From CAZKDV01 sp964551645 (lineage in GTDB: Bacteria > Bacteroidota > Bacteroidia > Bacteroidales > DTU049), in assembly GCA_964551645.1 (NCBI GenBank), contig CAZKDV010000022.1, positions 1 through 28,232 on the forward strand: a stretch of DNA of 28,232 nt, given 5' to 3'. Made by a program: the position numbers and the translations under genes. Positions 23,900-28,232 of this stretch are shown here, one piece after another. Below the pieces are notes generated by a model that saw nothing but the letters and a program-made list of their open reading frames with translations, did not search any database and was not told the DNA's origin. Within the stretch, counting starts at the first letter, position 1. Every line of letters begins with the position of its first letter.

Positions 23900-26800
23900 A
23901 TGAAGAAAATACCTAAACACCCTATATTACACATAGTAGAAACAGAAAAAGTATTTTTCAAATATAATGGGAAACTAATTGAAGGCGAAAAAGGCTATAC
24001 TATTGCTGCAGCCTTACACCAAGCAGGCTTTCCCGTACATTCACACAGTTTACAATACAGAAATAGAAGCCTTGAGTGTGGTATTGGCAAGTGTGGAGCT
24101 TGTGAAATGCTTGTTGATAATGAAGTGAAGCGTATTTGCATTACAAAAGTTGACAATGTAAAAGAGGTTAACGAAATACCCAAAGATCATTTCCCTTCTA
24201 TCAAAAATGCTAAGCATGACGAGCCTTTCAAAGGATATCACACTAGTGTTGTAATAATTGGAGCAGGTCCAGCAGGTTTGGCAACTCGTGAAATATTGAA
24301 CCAGCACAATGTGGCTAACATAGTTATTGACAATAACAAAGAGATAGGTGGGCAATTCAATATGCAAACTCATCAATTCTTCTTTTTTGAAAAAGAGAAA
24401 AAGTATGGTGGAATGCGAGGTTTTGAAATATCTAAATTGCTTGCTGGAGATAATTTAGATGGAATATTTCTCAACTCAACTGTTTGGGATATTTTGGAGA
24501 ACAAAAGAATTGCTGTTAAAAACATAGACACAGATGAAATGTATTTTGTTGATTGCGAACACATAGTTGTAGCAACAGGAGCTATCCCTTTCATGCCTTC
24601 ATTTGAAAACGATGATTTGCCCGGAGTTTACACTGCAGCCGTTGTTCAAAAAATGATGAATGTTGAGCATACTCTTTTAGGAAAAAGTGTTTTAACCATT
24701 GGAGCTGGCAATATTGGATATCTTGTTTCATATCAACTAATGCAAGCTGGGGCAAATGTTAAAGCAATCATAGAAGCACAATCTCACGAAGGAGGATTTC
24801 CTGTTCAAGCAAACCGAGTTAGGCGACTTGGAATACCTATTATGCTTTCTCATATACTCATCAAAGCCATACCAAACGAAGACAATACAGGTATTAATGG
24901 GGCTGTCATTGCAGAATGTGAAAATTTTAAACCTATACCGGGAACAGAAAAACTCATTGAAGATATTGATGTTATTAATATTTGCACTGGATTAGTACCC
25001 GACAACCAATTACTCACTAAAGGTAATGAAATATTTGGTCGTCAATGCTATGGCGTAGGTGATAGTATTAGAATTGGAGAAGGAACAAGTGCAGTTTTAA
25101 GAGGAAAACAAGCTGCTTATGAAATACTTGAAAATATTGGAGCAAAATATAATTATGATGATTTTTTAAACACTTCCAAAGAATATATTGAATCTCAACA
25201 ACATCCTAGTAAGGTAATTGAAGAACCACATAAGCCAGATACAACAAGACAAAATAAGCCATTTGTGCTAATTGACTGTTTATATGGCTTTGCGTGTAAT
25301 CCATGTGCTTTTGCTTGTCCACACGGAGCAATAACAAAAATATCGACCAGTTCGGTACCTCATATTGATTTTAGCAAATGTATCGGCTGTATGCAATGTG
25401 TTTATCAATGTCCAGGATTAGCGATTTTTGGATACGATATTACAAATAGTGTTTTATTTTTACCAACCGAGTTTTTTGTTGAAGAAAAAACTGAAGTTTT
25501 TCTCGTCAATAATCAGGGCAAGAAAATAGGAAATGGAATTATTGAAAGAATACTGAAAAAATCTAACCAAACTAATGTTGCCAGAGTCAGAGCTTATGAT
25601 TTATCGAATGAAGCACTAATGGAAGCTAGAGGTTTTATTCCGCAAAACATATATCCTCAGCCACTTAACTTTAAACCAATAACAAATAAAAAAGATGCAA
25701 AAAACTACATTTGTCATTGCGAAGACATAACATTAGAAGAAATTCTTGATATAATTGGAGATAGAAAATTTATTTCCATTGAAGAAATTAAACATACAAC
25801 CCGACTTGGAATGGGTGCATGCAGAGGCAAAAGATGTATAAAAAGACTGAAACAAACTATTGCTGGAAAAGGCATAGAAATTATAGGAGATGCAACGCCT
25901 CGTGCCCCTCTATCTAATCAAATTTCTTTAGGAGAAATGTACCCGAAAAATATAAAAGATAATGTAATTCCATTTACCTTAAATAAAAACATAAAACAAA
26001 TCAAAGTACCTGTTTTGATTGCTGGCGGCGGAATTGGAGGAAGTGCTCTTTTCAGATACTTTGCCTTAGCAGGCATGCAGCCAACTCTTATCAACTATGA
26101 CAGAGGAGCTTCGTGGCGTAATATATCCGGTGGCAGATCAGCTTTTAGTGTACCCGAATTATCCGATATTGCAACCCATAATCTTGAAATATTCAAAAAA
26201 CTGCAAGAAGTCAGAAACATTGATTTTAAGCCCATTAGATACATTTCATTTGCACATGATGAAGCTACATACCAGAATTTAGAATCTTCAACTGCATGGT
26301 CTGATGCTTACATGATTGAAAACAAAGACTTTAACAAACACATATCGCCATGGTTTAATAAAAAAACATCAATATACCAAGCCGCTTTAATAACCAATAA
26401 ATGCTGGCAGGCTTCTCCCGGAAAAGTTGTGGATTTATTGAGAAGTATTGGTATTGAGCAAGGTGGTTCAATTCGCGAAGATTGCAAAATGATAGATATT
26501 TCAAAAGAAGATTCACTATACCACATTCTTTGCGTAACACATGAGAAAGAATATATTAAATTTATTACTCCTCATTTTGTCAATGCTTTAGGACCTAATG
26601 CAGATATTTTTGCTAAAAAGTTAGGTCTTGAAACATCTTTATACCCTGTTAAACATCAGGCATTTATAACAAGGCGTTTACCTTTGATAGGCAAAGATGG
26701 AGACGCTTTAGATATGTTAATTGATAGAAGAAATTACAAAGGATTTTCGGCAGTTTATGGGCAACAATTAAAAGAAACCGGACAAATTATCGGGTGTGCA

Positions 26801-27130
26801 TCTCCATTAATAGACGCTATGGAGACTGGTAAAAACTTGAAAGTTAATTCCAAAGATTTTTTAGAAATAATTTCAGAAGTTTTTGTTGATTGGATTCCAC
26901 ATTTGTCATCTGTCGGTTTTCAAGCTGTGTGGTCTGGCTACTATGTAGAACCCAGATATATTATTGATCCTAACCACGGCTTATTTATTGGTTTAAGAGG
27001 ACATGGATTTATGTTAGCACAATATCTTGCAAAACTATATGTAGATAGCTTATTAGGAAAAGAATTACCTGAATATTTTCAAAAACTCAGTCTGAACCAA
27101 GAAGGAATTAGCGAAATTGCTTTTAAATAG
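23900..27130 (+). CDS. Fused multi-domain iron-sulfur/FAD amino-acid dehydrogenase (HcnABC / proline-dehydrogenase-complex-like)
   Basis: A 1076-residue cytosolic fusion. About 15-95 is a 2Fe-2S domain with Cys60, 65, 68 and 80 (E-C-G-I-G-K-C-G-A-C). About 115-415 is an FAD/NAD oxidoreductase with G-A-G-P-A-G (121-126) and G-A-G-N-I-G (268-273). About 455-510 is a two-cluster ferredoxin: Cys460, 466, 469, 473 and Cys494, 497, 500, 504. About 600-660 is a BFD-like 2Fe-2S site: Cys605, 607, 641, 646. From about 700 a second FAD domain of the glycine/sarcosine-oxidase type starts with G-G-G-I-G-G (709-714). These parts are separate subunits in hydrogen cyanide synthase, opine oxidase, D-hydroxyproline dehydrogenase and archaeal proline dehydrogenase complexes. 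I infer oxidation of a proline-, sarcosine- or glycine-like amine with electrons passed along the clusters. The substrate is unknown, and no pathway partner is adjacent. Confidence 0.88.
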   Translation: MKKIPKHPILHIVETEKVFFKYNGKLIEGEKGYTIAAALHQAGFPVHSHSLQYRNRSLECGIGKCGACEMLVDNEVKRICITKVDNVKEVNEIPKDHFPSIKNAKHDEPFKGYHTSVVIIGAGPAGLATREILNQHNVANIVIDNNKEIGGQFNMQTHQFFFFEKEKKYGGMRGFEISKLLAGDNLDGIFLNSTVWDILENKRIAVKNIDTDEMYFVDCEHIVVATGAIPFMPSFENDDLPGVYTAAVVQKMMNVEHTLLGKSVLTIGAGNIGYLVSYQLMQAGANVKAIIEAQSHEGGFPVQANRVRRLGIPIMLSHILIKAIPNEDNTGINGAVIAECENFKPIPGTEKLIEDIDVINICTGLVPDNQLLTKGNEIFGRQCYGVGDSIRIGEGTSAVLRGKQAAYEILENIGAKYNYDDFLNTSKEYIESQQHPSKVIEEPHKPDTTRQNKPFVLIDCLYGFACNPCAFACPHGAITKISTSSVPHIDFSKCIGCMQCVYQCPGLAIFGYDITNSVLFLPTEFFVEEKTEVFLVNNQGKKIGNGIIERILKKSNQTNVARVRAYDLSNEALMEARGFIPQNIYPQPLNFKPITNKKDAKNYICHCEDITLEEILDIIGDRKFISIEEIKHTTRLGMGACRGKRCIKRLKQTIAGKGIEIIGDATPRAPLSNQISLGEMYPKNIKDNVIPFTLNKNIKQIKVPVLIAGGGIGGSALFRYFALAGMQPTLINYDRGASWRNISGGRSAFSVPELSDIATHNLEIFKKLQEVRNIDFKPIRYISFAHDEATYQNLESSTAWSDAYMIENKDFNKHISPWFNKKTSIYQAALITNKCWQASPGKVVDLLRSIGIEQGGSIREDCKMIDISKEDSLYHILCVTHEKEYIKFITPHFVNALGPNADIFAKKLGLETSLYPVKHQAFITRRLPLIGKDGDALDMLIDRRNYKGFSAVYGQQLKETGQIIGCASPLIDAMETGKNLKVNSKDFLEIISEVFVDWIPHLSSVGFQAVWSGYYVEPRYIIDPNHGLFIGLRGHGFMLAQYLAKLYVDSLLGKELPEYFQKLSLNQEGISEIAFK

Positions 27131-27183
27131 CCTAGTTACATTTACAACTTGAATATAGGTAATCTTTGTATTAAATAAATTAG

Positions 27184-27191
27184 TAATTTTG
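27184..27191 (+). promoter_or_regulatory. Bacteroidota -7 element of the last outer-membrane protein gene
   Basis: TAATTTTG fits TAnnTTTG, with TTTG at 27165-27168 upstream (spacing 15, shorter than usual). It ends 31 bases before the ATG at 27223. Confidence 0.55.
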
Positions 27192-27222
27192 CAAATTATT
27201 AATCAATTAATTTTATACTAAT

Positions 27223-28110
27223 ATGAAAAAAGTAACAACTTTACTAAGTATGATTATGTTAGTAGCTTTTATTGCTCAAGGGCAAGAACTAACATCAAAA
27301 AAAGGATTTACTATTTTACCGGAAGAAGGAGACTATGTAATTGGATTTAATGCAATTCCATTAATTGACTTTGCTTTAAACACAGTTAACATTATGAATA
27401 ACACCGGACAAACTGGACAACACTTAGGTTATGTTAATGGATTTAATCAAGTATTAGTTGGAAAGTATTTTTTAGAAAGCGACCTTGCTATTCGTGGAAA
27501 ACTTGGGATCAACACAAATACTGTTATTAACAAAACATTTTTTGACAACCCTCATGATGTTTTTACTAATCCTGGAGATCCTTCAAAATGGGAAGAAATT
27601 TCTGATGTAAACAAAACTTCTAACAAAGACATTATCATTGGTGGCGGTTTAGAATTTCGTCGTGGTCATAACAGACTTCAAGGATTTTATGGTGGAGAAT
27701 TACTTATTGGCTTAGGCTCATCTAATATCACAAACAAATATGGCGTTGAAATGACACAAGATGCCATAACAAATGGTTATACAAATGCTAACGGAACTTC
27801 ACTATCAGGCAGAGTACTTGCTAATAAAAGTGGTGCTAATTTATTATTTGGGCTTCGTGGTTTTGCTGGTGTAGAATATTTTTTCGCACCTAAAATGTCA
27901 ATAGCTAGCGAATTTGGATGGGGATTAGGCATGACAACTACACCAAGAGGTAAAGTTAAAACAGAAAAATGGGATACAACAAATAATAAAGCTGAAACAG
28001 CAGAAAAATCTGGAAATAGCAAAGGTTCTGTTTTAGGATTTGCAGTTGATGAAGGAATAGGCAAAAATCTTGCACCATCAGGAGCTGTAAGCATATACTT
28101 CCACTTCTAA
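27223..28110 (+). CDS. Outer-membrane beta-barrel protein of unknown function
   Basis: A 295-residue exported protein. The signal peptide is clear (M-K-K-V-T-T, hydrophobic 7-18, likely cleavage at A-Q-G-Q). The mature protein is rich in alternating hydrophobic strands with Gly and aromatic residues (for example D-I-I-I-G-G-G-L-E-F-R-R-G, F-Y-G-G-E-L-L-I-G-L-G, L-L-F-G-L-R-G-F-A-G-V-E-Y-F-F) and ends in Y-F-H-F. The aromatic last residue is expected for BAM-inserted barrels. Long polar loops rich in Asn, Thr and Lys lie between strands, probably surface-exposed. It is monocistronic, with its own promoter and terminator. No specific family function is recognised. Confidence 0.78.
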   Translation: MKKVTTLLSMIMLVAFIAQGQELTSKKGFTILPEEGDYVIGFNAIPLIDFALNTVNIMNNTGQTGQHLGYVNGFNQVLVGKYFLESDLAIRGKLGINTNTVINKTFFDNPHDVFTNPGDPSKWEEISDVNKTSNKDIIIGGGLEFRRGHNRLQGFYGGELLIGLGSSNITNKYGVEMTQDAITNGYTNANGTSLSGRVLANKSGANLLFGLRGFAGVEYFFAPKMSIASEFGWGLGMTTTPRGKVKTEKWDTTNNKAETAEKSGNSKGSVLGFAVDEGIGKNLAPSGAVSIYFHF

Positions 28111-28135
28111 TACACACACAATCTTTTAAATAAAC

Positions 28136-28167
28136 AAAAGGCTGCACCTCAAAGTGTAGCCTTTTTT
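28136..28167 (+). terminator. Intrinsic terminator of the last outer-membrane protein gene
   Basis: AAAAGGCTGCAC and GTGTAGCCTTTT form a 12-bp stem (one G-T wobble) with a 6-base loop and a following T-run, starting 26 bases after the stop. Confidence 0.85.
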
Positions 28168-28179
28168 ATTTGTTTTGTA

Positions 28180-28232
28180 TGTCTCGTCCTAACATAGCGT
28201 TACACTAAAAACAAACATTATGAAAATAAACA
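28180..28232 (+). mobile_element. Left end of an insertion sequence, truncated by the window edge
   Basis: Starts TGTCTCGTCC and reaches an ATG at 28220 opening M-K-I-N before the window ends. It is the inverted twin of bases 1-52; 28178-28231 and 1-54 match without a mismatch, the two extra bases (TA) being either chance or part of the insertion site. The copy points outward, right after the terminator of the outer-membrane protein gene. Confidence 0.7.

Noticed and set aside
24050..24376. 108-codon antisense ORF opposite the fused dehydrogenase gene
   Set aside because: It overlaps the conserved 2Fe-2S and FAD-binding motifs of the sense frame and shows no recognisable protein features.
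27777..28094. 105-codon antisense ORF opposite the last outer-membrane protein gene
   Set aside because: It lies wholly opposite a gene with signal peptide, promoter and terminator, and its composition is that of a reverse-frame shadow.
1..28232. Terminal repeats as evidence of a circular element or phage/plasmid ends
   Set aside because: The end repeats are inverted, not direct, so they do not close a circle. No replication, capsid or mobilisation genes are present and the content is housekeeping.
1..28232. The whole interval as a composite transposon
   Set aside because: Two inverted IS copies flank it, but it contains glyA, lnt, tex and other core genes and no typical cargo. Independent insertions of the same IS explain the ends better.

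Overview
The window is AT-rich chromosomal DNA from a member of the Bacteroidota, probably class Bacteroidia. Four things point there. Many genes are preceded by the Bacteroidota -7 element TAnnTTTG. Secreted proteins carry type IX secretion (T9SS) modules. There are several outer-membrane beta-barrel proteins with an aromatic last residue. Transketolase is split into two genes. The gene set (glyA, lnt, tex, rmuC, transketolase, an adenosine-kinase-like PfkB enzyme) is mostly housekeeping. I see no rRNA, tRNA, CRISPR array or phage genes.

Both ends carry the same sequence in inverted orientation: bases 1-54 are an exact reverse complement of 28178-28231. Each copy looks like the left end of an insertion sequence, with a terminal TGTCTCGTCC and then a short leader and an outward ORF starting M-K-I-N. 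The window is therefore the stretch between two divergent copies of one IS. Directly inside the left copy (52-145) is an about 89% identical copy of the promoter and first codons of the Omp85 gene at 4390. It is the stump of a lost paralogue.

Layout: 265-915 TrpF-family protein; 1108-2388 glyA; 4213-2573 lnt (minus strand); 4390-6144 Omp85-family barrel. Then a minus-strand block in transcription order: adenosine-kinase-like PfkB (9317-8334), SPOR-domain protein (8293-7886), and an overlapping pair of Elp3-like radical SAM protein (7818-6814) and GME-fold DUF6873-like protein (6833-6126). A plus-strand run follows: split transketolase (9451-10296, 10283-11248), M15 peptidase, LEA14-like lipoprotein, HD-domain protein, sensor histidine kinase (to 14759). 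The minus strand continues with a T9SS-sorted protein, rmuC and an internally duplicated outer-membrane protein (to 18700). Next come tex (18838-20976, plus) and, tail to tail with a 1-base gap, a secreted clan-A-like glycoside hydrolase (23590-20978). The window ends with a 1076-residue fused iron-sulfur/FAD dehydrogenase (23900-27130) and an outer-membrane barrel protein (27223-28110).

There is no single large pathway. The most unusual items are the all-in-one redox fusion protein, the overlapping radical SAM/GME-fold pair, the duplicated outer-membrane protein, the glycoside hydrolase with a T9SS-like module at its N-terminal side, the sensor kinase with a repeated input domain, and the IS-bounded stump of an Omp85 paralogue.
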